Origin: Caldisericaceae bacterium
GTDB taxonomy: Bacteria > Calditrichota > Calditrichia > Calditrichales > Calditrichaceae
DNA: 6,884 nucleotides
Assembly: GCA_021160885.1 (NCBI GenBank)
Contig: JAGHBR010000290.1
Coordinates: 1-6,884 of the forward strand
Reading direction: 5' to 3'
The notes beneath the pieces are model-generated. The model saw only the letters and a list, made by a program, of their open reading frames with translations, was not told the DNA's origin and did no database searches. This document shows positions 1 through 6,347 of the stretch, piece after piece; position 1 is the stretch's first letter, and each line of letters starts with the position of its first letter. Made by a program: the position numbers and the translations under genes.

Positions 1-2
1 AT

Positions 3-215
3 ATTCTTTATCAAAAATTTAACTTTACACATTACGCTTCTTCGTCCAGTTCGGTATATTCACTGGCTTTAAGCACTGACAGTAATTTAAAGAATGCTTC
101 GCTTTCCTATGAGCAGAGTTCGCATTACATTTCAGTCTTTTTTCAGGATCATGATCAGATTAAGCGCAAAAGAAGTTCCGGAAGTAGTTGGTCGTTAACC
201 CATCTTGAACAGTAA
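3..215 (+). CDS. C-terminal end of an unrecognised protein (partial, enters from left edge)
   Basis: An open frame of 70 codons runs from the window edge to a TAA at 213-215. It is the only one of the six frames here without early stops. The product is rich in Ser, Tyr and Phe and shows alternating polar/hydrophobic stretches (for example around ASLSYEQSSHYISVFFQ), which suggests beta-strands, perhaps the end of a secreted or outer-membrane protein. No family was recognised. The last six codons and the stop overlap or abut the left inverted repeat of the AT-rich element at 199-567, so the native C-terminus may have been replaced. Removing the element and one TTAA joins codon TTA (195-197) to 571 onward and gives eight other residues (SCFPKNLE) before a TGA at 595-597. 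The gene converges on the minus-strand gene that ends at 742. The existence of a coding frame is moderately supported; its function is unknown. Confidence 0.55.
   Translation: MLYQKFNFTHYASSSSSVYSLALSTDSNLKNASLSYEQSSHYISVFFQDHDQIKRKRSSGSSWSLTHLEQ
195..212 (+). repeat. Left terminal inverted repeat of the TTAA-flanked element
   Basis: TTAA followed by CCCATCTTGAACAG. This is an exact reverse complement of 554-571. The bases just outside (g194 on this side, g572 on the other) do not extend the match as an inverted repeat, and the matching also stops sharply on the inner side after CAG. This defines clean ends. Confidence 0.7.
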
Positions 216-553
216 AGTGCGTTAAGTCCTTAAAAAACAACATGTCAAAAAATTTTATTACCACTACAATATTGTATAATATGAAATTTCTATATTAATC
301 AAATAGGCCATAAGTTATTAAATATATTAATGTAAACTTGAAATATGTATTTTAAATCAAACATTTAACACCTTTTATGTGAAAAGTTTCGTTTTGAGTA
401 CAGACTTTAATTACGAATATACAACATAAAAACAGAAAAAACAACACCTTCTCATTGTATGGGCACTACATCAAGATTTCGAAAATTCAATTCAATAAAA
501 ACAATAACTTATAAGTTACAAACGTACATATTATAGTATATTTTCGGCAAAAT

Positions 554-571
554 CTGTTCAAGATGGGTTAA
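554..571 (-). repeat. Right terminal inverted repeat of the TTAA-flanked element
   Basis: CTGTTCAAGATGGG followed by TTAA. It is the exact reverse complement of the left repeat at 195-212. On its inner side lies AT-rich sequence with no further homology to the left end. Confidence 0.7.
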
Positions 572-741
572 GTTGCTTTCCCAAAAATTTAGAATGAATT
601 GTCAAACTGGGGTTTAATCACAAAAACATCTCAGTCTTTAGCTATTCAACTAAAACCAATTCAAAATTTAAACCTCAACATTCAAAATTGTTTTTAAGAG
701 TTCTGTGACTTTGAAGCTATTCTGTTTGCAGTTCGGCTGCC
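572..741. other. Intergenic stretch without recognised gene
   Basis: This AT-rich stretch lies between the right end of the TTAA-flanked element and the stop of the minus-strand helix-hairpin-helix gene. No frame here looks coding. The start of it (572-597) may be the original 3' end of the partial gene at the left edge. A 17-bp near-perfect palindrome (GCCTTAAATTTTAAGGC, 739-755) overlaps the stop codon of the minus-strand gene. It has no following T-tract on either strand, so it is not a convincing terminator. Confidence 0.5.
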
Positions 742-2658
742 TTAAATTTTAAGGCTAATTTGCAGGCGAATCATGCGTTCCAGTTGAGAAGAATTCTTAC
801 CATAATCTATATCAGTCAGCTTTTTGTCACTAATCATCTGGTAGCGAAATTTTAACCAAACTTGCAAACTACTTAAAGGTTGCCAGCGTAAAAAATAAAA
901 CCATTTATAGCCATCTCCATACAAAGGGAAATTAGCAAAACTGCCGGGCACATCACTTTCATATTCGTAAATTCTTGACTGGTATGAATCCGTTCGATAA
1001 AAAGAAAAACGCAGCGTAAACCAAAAGTGCTGTTGAAAATGCCAGTGTAGCTGTTGATAGCTCAGCAAACCATCTTCTTTTAAAGGCTTAATTTGAACGT
1101 ATTGTACACGACTTTTAAATTCGATGTTTTTGTTCAGCTTCATAGTCAGTTGTAAGCGCCAGGTATTGGTGTGTGTCCAACTTAGGTCATTTGCTGAAGT
1201 GGATATTTTTCGCCAACGAAATTGCCAATTAGTGTCCTCCCGGTCATAGTTTAAGTCTACAAGCCATTCATCATGCAGCCCGGGAAAAGGGCTGAGATAG
1301 GTTCGCCATAGATCTTTTTTGATCAGTTTGTAAAAATTAAAGTTCCAGCGTTCTTTCTGCCAGGCCAGAGCAAAATAGAAGCCACGAACAGCACGGGGAA
1401 AAGGATTAGCATCATCAAAAGCGCGGCCGTAAGGCGACTGGAAATTTCGGCTCAAATTCCAGAACATTAAACCTGTTTGCAAAGACTTACCTTTCAACCA
1501 ACAACTTTGCGTAAATCCCGGTGTTTTCTGGCGGCTGGCAACCAGTTCGCCGCTTAGACGAAAGAGCCGGGCGTTAAAATCGTAATTAAAGCTTAAAACG
1601 CTCAGCTGTTGCCCTTTAAATTGATACCGGCTACGACGCAGATTATTCCAGCTTACGTTTTCTTCGTTAAAATCAATTGACGGTGTGTACTTCATTTGGG
1701 CAGCCGAAAGCTGATAAGCCAATCGGTTGAACAGTGCTTTTTTGACAGAAAAGCCTAAAATTCTTTCCTGAATTAAATCTTTTTTCTCTTGTTCAGCCAC
1801 ACTGCAATGATACCCACTAAAATCGAAACCAATTATTTTTAACGTTTGAGAATTGTAACGGCCATCCCGCAAATTGTTGGCCCAAAAGAAAAGATATTCA
1901 GCGTGGTTTTGCCAACTACCAGCTAAACAGAATCCAGTTTGAGCAAAATTTTCAGAAGTGCCGAGGTATGGCCGTACAGTCATTTTGGTTGCATGAAAAG
2001 GCGACATACTCAGGCTGCTTTTAACCTGCCCGAAAGGAGCGCTAAACAGCAGTCCCTGACCCAATTGCAGATAATAGCTACCCGCGATTAATTGCCACTT
2101 TTTAGAAAAATAAGCAACAAATCCATTCCAATAATCATTAAAAAGGGGCTCCCCAACATCTTTTTGCGTAACCAGTCCAACCTGCCAGTGATCTTTTTCT
2201 TCAAAAAGCAAACGGCTTAAATTGTAAACTTTATTGCCCTGGAATTTTTGACTGGTGATTTCCGGGGCTGTTTCAATCGTCCAGTAATTACGCTGCGTTA
2301 ACCGAAGCCAGCGTTTTTTTACCCTATGTAAAGTCAAAAAAGGTCGAATCCGCCGGTATTTTTGCGTCCCAATAATTTTACGAATTTTTCTTACCGAACT
2401 AAATGTCCCCTGCTTGTTACGTTGAGTTAAAATGCTATCAATTTCATCGGAAGTAAGCAATGGAATTCTTTGCCAGTCTTTCTTTGAAGCTTCATTAATG
2501 GGCAATGGGTTCTCTAAAAGGTCGGTTAACAGTTCGGCCAAGGTCGGATCATCCTGAATGAGGTCAAGCCAGGGCTCCAGAGAGGCACTTTCCTGCGCTA
2601 ATGAAAACGAAACCACGAACAAAATGGCAATCAAAAATGGCAGAATATTTTTTACCAT
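742..2658 (-). CDS. Secreted helix-hairpin-helix protein with beta-barrel-like C-terminal region
   Basis: The 638-residue product begins with a signal peptide (residues 1 to about 22: basic MVKN, then a hydrophobic core ending SLAQ). Residues about 52-110 resemble the ComEA-type double helix-hairpin-helix: 'PLPINEASKKDWQRIPLLT' corresponds to the usual 'N.ASxEEL..LP.I', followed by a 'R..QGTFSSV..I.KI.G' segment and 'RIRPFL'. The remaining ~520 residues are rich in Trp, Tyr and Phe with alternating hydrophobic residues and end in an amphipathic strand (RLQISLKI), suggesting an outer-membrane beta-barrel or barrel-like domain. Proteins with this layout are common and mostly uncharacterised in FCB bacteria. 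Despite the ComEA similarity, DNA uptake cannot be assumed. The gene follows the Mla-type operon on the same strand after a 136-bp gap; I found neither a clear promoter nor a terminator in that gap. The ATG start is chosen because it directly precedes the signal peptide, with a weak purine-rich stretch (GAAGAA) just upstream. Confidence 0.8.
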   Translation of the reverse strand: MVKNILPFLIAILFVVSFSLAQESASLEPWLDLIQDDPTLAELLTDLLENPLPINEASKKDWQRIPLLTSDEIDSILTQRNKQGTFSSVRKIRKIIGTQKYRRIRPFLTLHRVKKRWLRLTQRNYWTIETAPEITSQKFQGNKVYNLSRLLFEEKDHWQVGLVTQKDVGEPLFNDYWNGFVAYFSKKWQLIAGSYYLQLGQGLLFSAPFGQVKSSLSMSPFHATKMTVRPYLGTSENFAQTGFCLAGSWQNHAEYLFFWANNLRDGRYNSQTLKIIGFDFSGYHCSVAEQEKKDLIQERILGFSVKKALFNRLAYQLSAAQMKYTPSIDFNEENVSWNNLRRSRYQFKGQQLSVLSFNYDFNARLFRLSGELVASRQKTPGFTQSCWLKGKSLQTGLMFWNLSRNFQSPYGRAFDDANPFPRAVRGFYFALAWQKERWNFNFYKLIKKDLWRTYLSPFPGLHDEWLVDLNYDREDTNWQFRWRKISTSANDLSWTHTNTWRLQLTMKLNKNIEFKSRVQYVQIKPLKEDGLLSYQQLHWHFQQHFWFTLRFSFYRTDSYQSRIYEYESDVPGSFANFPLYGDGYKWFYFLRWQPLSSLQVWLKFRYQMISDKKLTDIDYGKNSSQLERMIRLQISLKI

Positions 2659-2794
2659 TTCTTCAGTTGCAGATTAATTGAACAAGACTGCTTTACACTG
2701 AATTAATTTAACCAGGAATGGCCGATATTACATTTTCTACAATTTTATCTTAGCACAATATTTCTATGCTTCCGTTCCATGGAAGGCAAAACAA

Positions 2795-3526
2795 TTAAGC
2801 ATTGAAAAAACGCTGAACCGGTTCAATATCTGATTTTAGAGCGTCGCTTAATTTTCCGTAAAAGACCGCCTTGCCTTGGTGTAAAAACAAAATGCGATCT
2901 GCGATTCGTTTGATGCTCCCCAATTCATGGGTAACCACCACTAAAGTCATGCCCAACAATTCGCGCAGGTTTAATAGCAAACGGTCCAAAGAAGAAGCGG
3001 TAACCGGGTCTAATCCTGCGCCCGGTTCGTCGGCAAACAGAATTTTAGGATCTAAGGCAATGGCCCGCGCCAAAGCCGCACGCTTACGCATGCCTCCGGA
3101 CAGTTCTGAAGGCAAAGAATTAGCCGCATGACTTAAGCCAACCAGCGAAAGTTTTAAATGAACAAGGTCTTCAATGAGCCTGTCATTCAAATTTGTGTGT
3201 TGTTCAAGAGGAATAGCTATATTTTCGGCCACTGTGATTGAATTTAACAGGGCGCCATTTTGAAACAAAACACCCACCTGGCGCATCAGGTTTAATAATT
3301 CTTTTTCATTTGAATTTATCAGGTCCTGTCCTAAAAGTTTTATTTGGCCGGAAAAGGGCTGAATCAGGCCAATCAGGTGCTTGAGCAAGGTGGTTTTCCC
3401 ACATCCACTGGTTCCTAAAATAACCAGAATTTCACCGGGGATGACTTCAAAACTAATATCGTTCAACACAATCTGGTCATCATAACCACTAACCAGATTT
3501 TGTACCTGGATTAAGGATTCACTCAT
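2795..3526 (-). CDS. mlaF: MlaF-type ABC transporter ATPase (phospholipid/MCE transporter)
   Basis: This 243-residue cytoplasmic ATPase should power the MCE-protein/MlaE lipid transporter encoded upstream. All nucleotide-binding elements are visible: Walker A GTSGCGKT (38-45), Q-loop Gln89 in LFQNGALLNS, signature LSGGMRKR (142-149), Walker B ILFADE (162-167), D-loop GLDP (171-174) and switch His200. The 'FQNGALLNSITVAENIAIPL' and 'LSGGMRKRAALARAIALDP' segments are typical of the MlaF/Ttg2A/MCE ATPase subfamily. The length fits the family (about 240-270 residues). The start codon shares one base with the mlaE stop (TGATG at 3524-3528), indicating translational coupling. It is the last gene of the tight operon. 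Confidence 0.93.
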   Translation of the reverse strand: MSESLIQVQNLVSGYDDQIVLNDISFEVIPGEILVILGTSGCGKTTLLKHLIGLIQPFSGQIKLLGQDLINSNEKELLNLMRQVGVLFQNGALLNSITVAENIAIPLEQHTNLNDRLIEDLVHLKLSLVGLSHAANSLPSELSGGMRKRAALARAIALDPKILFADEPGAGLDPVTASSLDRLLLNLRELLGMTLVVVTHELGSIKRIADRILFLHQGKAVFYGKLSDALKSDIEPVQRFFNA

Positions 3527-4617
3527 CAGAACGCCGGTTCTCCAAAATAAAAAATGAGTCCTAAAATACTATCTGCCACAATAACAAAAAAGATTGAAGC
3601 AACCACCGAGGCGGTCGTTACCCGCCCCACACCTTCGGCACCACCTTTTACTTTAAAACCAAAGTAGGTGGCTGTTAACAAAATAATAATTGAAAAGCTT
3701 AAACTTTTTACTAGGCCGGTAATAATTTCTTTGTAGCGCAGTACCGAGAAAACCTCTTTAAAAAACGGATAAATGCTAATATCCAGATAGGTTACACCGA
3801 TAATGGCGCCGCCTAAAATACCGATGATGTTAGCAAAAACGGTTAGCAAGGGCAGCGTGATAACCAGGGCGTAAAGTTTAGGAACAATCAGGTAAGGAAT
3901 GGGATCTACGCCCATTACCGTTAAAGCATCAATTTCCTCGCTGACTTTCATGGTAGCAATTTCGGCTGTAATGGCAGAACCGGAACGCCCGGCTACCAGA
4001 ATGGCCGTAATCAAAGGTCCCATTTCACTAACCATAGCAATGGCAATTAAATCAGCCACGTAGATGTTTGCTCCAAACTGGCGTAACTGAGCAGCAGACT
4101 GTAAAGCCAGAATAAAGCCAATTAAAAAGGCAATTAAGGCCACAATGGGCAGGGCGTTCACGCCAATCAAAACCCCCTGATTGGCAATTTCACCTTTTCG
4201 CCGCATGCCCGGTTTAAAAAAACTGACTATGGCCCAAAATCCAATGTTGGAAAACAAAAAAATGGATTCTACAAATTGATTAAATAGGTTGTACCCAAGT
4301 TCGCCGATGGTTTCAAAAAAATTTTTTCTTTTAGCTTCAAATTTCGCCCGGGCCAGCGGGCTAAAAAGCTTTAATGATTTTTCTACCTCTTCGGAAGTGT
4401 TTATCCAGCGAAGTTCAATATTCTGTTTTTTAAAATCTTCTTTTAAACGATGTAAAAAAACAGCAACGGCGCTGTCCAATTGTTTTGTATTACTAAAATC
4501 CAGCCAGACCGATTGCCCTTCAAATTTTTTGCTCTTGTATGGCGCTATTTCCTTTTGCAGATCCTTAATTAATGAATGATTAATTTGTTCTGGAAGTGTA
4601 ATTTGAATCTGTTCCAT
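3526..4617 (-). CDS. mlaE: MlaE-type lipid ABC permease with fused N-terminal STAS (MlaB-like) domain
   Basis: This inner-membrane permease of the MCE/Mla lipid transporter has 363 residues, about 100 more than stand-alone MlaE. The extra N-terminal part (residues ~1-90) reads as a STAS domain: VWLDFSNTKQLDSAVAVFLHRL (37-58) matches the 'LDLS....DSAGLALL' core, followed by IELRWINTSEEVEKSLKLF. It therefore probably does the job of the separate MlaB subunit in cis. The permease part carries the family hallmark SEMGPLITAILVAGRSGSA (197-215), then EIATMKVSEEIDALTVMGVDP (219-239), where the ATPase coupling helix is expected, and GGAEGVGRVTTASVV near the C-terminus (325-339). Several hydrophobic segments lie at about 147-175, 185-210, 242-280, 300-320 and 335-358. 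The ATG lies 12 bp after the stop of the interrupted lipoprotein gene and the end overlaps mlaF by one base. Confidence 0.92.
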   Translation of the reverse strand: MEQIQITLPEQINHSLIKDLQKEIAPYKSKKFEGQSVWLDFSNTKQLDSAVAVFLHRLKEDFKKQNIELRWINTSEEVEKSLKLFSPLARAKFEAKRKNFFETIGELGYNLFNQFVESIFLFSNIGFWAIVSFFKPGMRRKGEIANQGVLIGVNALPIVALIAFLIGFILALQSAAQLRQFGANIYVADLIAIAMVSEMGPLITAILVAGRSGSAITAEIATMKVSEEIDALTVMGVDPIPYLIVPKLYALVITLPLLTVFANIIGILGGAIIGVTYLDISIYPFFKEVFSVLRYKEIITGLVKSLSFSIIILLTATYFGFKVKGGAEGVGRVTTASVVASIFFVIVADSILGLIFYFGEPAF

Positions 4618-4629
4618 AAAACAAACCCG

Positions 4630-4977
4630 CTACTGCAAACTTGAAGACATTTTTTTTATGAACAAATCAATTTCTTCATTCATCATTTGATTAACACTGG
4701 TCACAAACTGATTCATCGAAAATTTTTTAGGTAAATTCATCGCACGGTCAAATGAATGGCGGACCACCATTTGACGGGTTTTGAAATCAAATAACTCAAG
4801 CCTGCCTTTGATACGGGCCATAGGATATTTATTCTTTTTACCGCGGTTTTTGACTTCCAGGCGATCCAGCGTTCCGCTGATTCCATATTGAGGAAAAACC
4901 TGACTAATGGCTAATTCGCAGTTTTGGAACAAATTAACGGTTTTCAATTTACGCCATAGCAAAAAACGCAGAGCCAC
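4630..4977 (-). CDS. C-terminal fragment of the auxiliary lipoprotein (possible GTG restart)
   Basis: The frame after the internal stop could be translated separately only from a GTG at 4975-4977, with a GGAG about 12 bases upstream. Such a 115-residue product would have no signal peptide and would stay in the cytoplasm, so it is unlikely to carry out the lipoprotein's role. Its conserved pattern (GTLDRLEV, then RIKGRLELFDFKTRQMVVRHSF) identifies it as the second half of the ABC_trans_aux-like domain. It lies 12 bp upstream of mlaE and may still matter for ribosome flow into mlaE. Confidence 0.45.
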   Translation of the reverse strand: MALRFLLWRKLKTVNLFQNCELAISQVFPQYGISGTLDRLEVKNRGKKNKYPMARIKGRLELFDFKTRQMVVRHSFDRAMNLPKKFSMNQFVTSVNQMMNEEIDLFIKKMSSSLQ

Positions 4978-5010
4978 ATCAGGGGCTTCGCTCCATAAAT
5001 TTTTATAATA

Positions 5011-5013
5011 TTA
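5011..5013 (-). other. In-frame TAA stop interrupting the lipoprotein gene
   Basis: The minus strand reads CAT GAA CTT CAA TAA TAT TAT AAA AAT TTA TGG. Family members normally have one or more Tyr directly after this 'HEL-x' motif, so a Tyr codon changed to TAA is the most economical explanation. No frameshift is needed because both sides are in phase. Confidence 0.85.
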
Positions 5014-5253
5014 TTGAAGTTCATGATTAGCCGTTCTCAAAGCAATTTGTTTGGTTTTATAAGCTGGATTGGCCCAAAAGGGCTCAATCATTACCGAATA
5101 GGGCAACGGTGCCTGCTTAATCAGCGTTGAATCTATTTTCTCATCAAGAACGTAATATTTTTTTAAAATTTGTTTACTTGTACACTGAAAAAAGAGTGAA
5201 CTTATTGCCAAAATTAAAATCACAAAAAGGTATTTAATCTTTAAGTTTTTCAT
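5011..5253 (-). CDS. N-terminal fragment of the auxiliary lipoprotein (80 aa)
   Basis: This is the part that can be translated before the internal TAA. It starts MKNLKIKYLFVILILAISS and has Cys24 in FFQC as the probable lipidation site. The residues before Cys (F-F-Q) depart from the usual small residue at -1, so this is a relaxed lipobox. An in-frame extension upstream to about 5283 exists, but it has no ATG, would bury the signal peptide behind ten extra residues and overlaps mlaD further. The ATG at 5253, preceded by GGAG ten bases upstream, is preferred. The fragment lacks the C-terminal half of the domain and is unlikely to fold normally. Confidence 0.6.
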   Translation of the reverse strand: MKNLKIKYLFVILILAISSLFFQCTSKQILKKYYVLDEKIDSTLIKQAPLPYSVMIEPFWANPAYKTKQIALRTANHELQ

Positions 5254-6217
5254 CTGGAGGATTCTCCGGTTTGGTACCACCAATTAAAACAGCAGGGTTT
5301 TCATCAATTTGCCGTGCGGCACTGTTTAAATAGCGCATGGTTTGATTGAGTTGCTCTAAGGTTTGATTCAATCGAACACTGTTCATATTGACCAACAAAT
5401 CTATTTGTTTCAGTAAATGATTTAAACGATTAACGGCAAAATTAAGATCTTCATCCAAATTATAAATATTGGCTTTGTTAAGTTTCTCCGCAACCTCAGC
5501 AATGTTGCGCAAAGTATTTTTAAGAGTGTCTGATCGAGCAACTGATTCAATGGTTTGTAAGGTAAAACGCGCTGATTTGCTAGCATAGGCGAGATTAGTC
5601 ATGCTGGTGTCAAGGTTGGTTAAAATATTCTCCAAACGCGGTTTCGTCCAAGTCAAAATATGATTAAGGCGATTTAATACTGATTGAGATTTATCCCTTA
5701 ATGTCCAGATCTTATTTTGATTAACGGGGTCAGTAAACTTGATTAAGTTGTTAAGAACCAGTTCAATCTTTTCGGCAATTACTTCTGCCTTTCCGGTAAT
5801 CTCTTCCGTTAACGAACGCCCAGGTTTGATATAGCCGCCGGGTTTAAGCAATGGAGCATCCTGGGTACCTCCCCGTAATTCAATAATTTTTAAACCAGTA
5901 ATACCAATTGTCGAGATATCGGCCACAACATCCTGCTTAATGGGAGTGCCGTGTCTTACGCCTATGGTTACAATAATCTGGCTGATATTTTCCGGGTTAA
6001 TTTCAATTTTTTCAACCGAACCAATATGAACGCCCAGGTATTTTACCGCACTACCCGCATCAAGCCCGCTAACCGACACATTTTCATATTTAATGTAATA
6101 GATGTCTCTTTCTTTGAAATATTTTTCAATAGATAAAATAAGAACCATTCCGACAAGCAAAACAAGCCCAATAAAAATAAAAACACCCAAACGAATTTTT
6201 TGAGACTTTGACTTCAT
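5234..6217 (-). CDS. mlaD: MCE-domain protein, MlaD-like substrate-binding subunit
   Basis: This 327-residue protein is anchored in the inner membrane by one N-terminal helix (about 11-30, GVFIFIGLVLLVGMVLILSI) with the rest in the periplasm. The MCE domain spans about 36-130: 'YYIKYENVSGL..GSAVKYLGVHIGSVEKIEI' and 'DVVADISTIGITGLKIIEL..G' are the family's signature segments. A long, helix-forming C-terminal region (about 138-305, with repeated Leu/Ile/Asn spacing) probably forms a hexameric helical bundle or channel. It ends in RQIDENPAVLIGG, which resembles the 'NPs.l..G' tail of many MCE proteins. It should bind lipid and pass it between MlaE and outer-membrane or periplasmic partners. No mlaC or mlaA is visible nearby. 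It is the first gene of the operon. The ATG is supported by a GGGAAAT stretch upstream and a promoter candidate at 6242-6273. Confidence 0.92.
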   Translation of the reverse strand: MKSKSQKIRLGVFIFIGLVLLVGMVLILSIEKYFKERDIYYIKYENVSVSGLDAGSAVKYLGVHIGSVEKIEINPENISQIIVTIGVRHGTPIKQDVVADISTIGITGLKIIELRGGTQDAPLLKPGGYIKPGRSLTEEITGKAEVIAEKIELVLNNLIKFTDPVNQNKIWTLRDKSQSVLNRLNHILTWTKPRLENILTNLDTSMTNLAYASKSARFTLQTIESVARSDTLKNTLRNIAEVAEKLNKANIYNLDEDLNFAVNRLNHLLKQIDLLVNMNSVRLNQTLEQLNQTMRYLNSAARQIDENPAVLIGGTKPENPPDEKLKD

Positions 6218-6241
6218 TGTTTTATTTCCCGAATTGTTTTT

Positions 6242-6273
6242 TGAAAATAAACAATGAAATCCATTAATTCAAA
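6242..6273 (-). promoter_or_regulatory. Candidate Bacteroidota-type promoter for the mlaD operon
   Basis: On the minus strand, TTTG (6270-6273) is followed by exactly 20 bases and TATTTTCA (6242-6249). The second motif matches five or six positions of the -7 consensus TAnnTTTG. A start site near 6235 would leave a leader of about 17 bases before the mlaD ATG. The match is weaker than that of the divergent promoter next to it. Confidence 0.45.
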
Positions 6274-6287
6274 CAAAATAAAAAAAT

Positions 6288-6319
6288 TTTGCGCAGCTTT
6301 CAAAATCTGTTTATATTTG
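6288..6319 (+). promoter_or_regulatory. Candidate Bacteroidota-type promoter for the DUF3098-like gene and tRNA-Val
   Basis: TTTG (6288-6291), a 20-base spacer and TATATTTG (6312-6319) match the Bacteroidota -33/-7 consensus (TTTG-N19-21-TAnnTTTG) exactly. Read as a sigma-70 type promoter, it gives TTGCGC-17-TATATT. A start near 6324-6326 leaves a short leader of about 22-25 bases before the ATG at 6348. Confidence 0.65.
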
Positions 6320-6347
6320 GTGCTCAAAATTAAAGAGAGAATGAATT

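Larger units (their letters stand above)
195..571. mobile_element. MITE-like element with TTAA flanks and 14-bp terminal inverted repeats
   Basis: Positions 195-212 (TTAACCCATCTTGAACAG) and 554-571 are perfect reverse complements over 18 bp. Because TTAA is itself a palindrome, the simplest reading is a TTAA target duplication (195-198 and 568-571) around a 369-bp element at 199-567 with 14-bp inverted ends, 5'-CCC...GGG-3'. The interior is strongly AT-rich, has stops in all frames and encodes no recognisable transposase, so it would be non-autonomous. TTAA duplication with CCC/GGG ends is known for piggyBac-type transposons, whose DDE transposases are related to bacterial IS1380-like enzymes. 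Membership of that group is inferred only. The left end lies within the end of a coding frame, as expected for an insertion. Alternatives are a remnant of a larger insertion sequence or a chance pair of repeats, but chance is unlikely at 18 perfect base pairs. Confidence 0.6.
4630..5253 (-). pseudogene. ABC-transport auxiliary lipoprotein (PqiC/ABC_trans_aux-like), split by one in-frame TAA
   Basis: Reading from the ATG at 5253 gives 80 codons, a TAA at 5011-5013, then another 126 codons in the same phase to a TAG at 4630-4632. The whole (207 positions) is close to the usual size of ABC-type transport auxiliary lipoproteins. These periplasmic lipoproteins are encoded with MCE transporters (E. 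coli PqiC is one). The N-terminal half has a lipoprotein-type signal, then YYVLD and PYSVMIEPFWANPAYKTKQIALRTANHEL. The sequence after the stop (YYKNLWSEAPDVALRFLLWRKL, LFQNCELAI, ISGTLDRLEV, ARIKGRLELFDFKTRQMVVRHSF) continues the family pattern without a gap. A single change such as TAT or TAC to TAA explains the break. The start overlaps the mlaD end by 20 bp. True mutation, strain polymorphism and sequencing error cannot be told apart here. Recoding is unlikely, since mlaD, mlaF and the large downstream gene all end in TAA. Confidence 0.8.

Noticed and set aside
505..518. Perfect 14-bp palindrome TAACTTATAAGTTA inside the AT-rich element
   Set aside because: Such AT palindromes arise easily in this composition; no second exact copy was found and no role can be supported.
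739..755. Terminator for the helix-hairpin-helix gene
   Set aside because: The palindrome is AT-rich in its centre, leaves almost no loop, overlaps the stop codon and lacks a T-tract on the minus strand.
2769..2785. Hairpin after mlaF (CTTCC/GGAAG with TTCCATGGAA)
   Set aside because: Only a five-pair stem and no T-tract on the minus strand, so not a credible terminator.
2871..3131. Plus-strand open frame of 86 codons
   Set aside because: It lies wholly antisense to the conserved ATPase motifs of mlaF and has no family-like sequence.
4289..4579. Plus-strand open frame of 96 codons
   Set aside because: Antisense to the STAS part of mlaE; composition is that of a shadow frame and there is no plausible start region.
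5011..5013. Alternative genetic code or recoded TAA
   Set aside because: TAA is the normal stop of mlaD, mlaF, the helix-hairpin-helix gene and the small membrane protein gene, and no recoding signal is seen.
5254..5283. Earlier start for the auxiliary lipoprotein
   Set aside because: No ATG in the extension, and ten extra residues before the signal peptide would be unusual; the ATG at 5253 has an upstream GGAG.
5951..6136. Plus-strand open frame of 61 codons
   Set aside because: Antisense to the MCE domain of mlaD, which is strongly supported.
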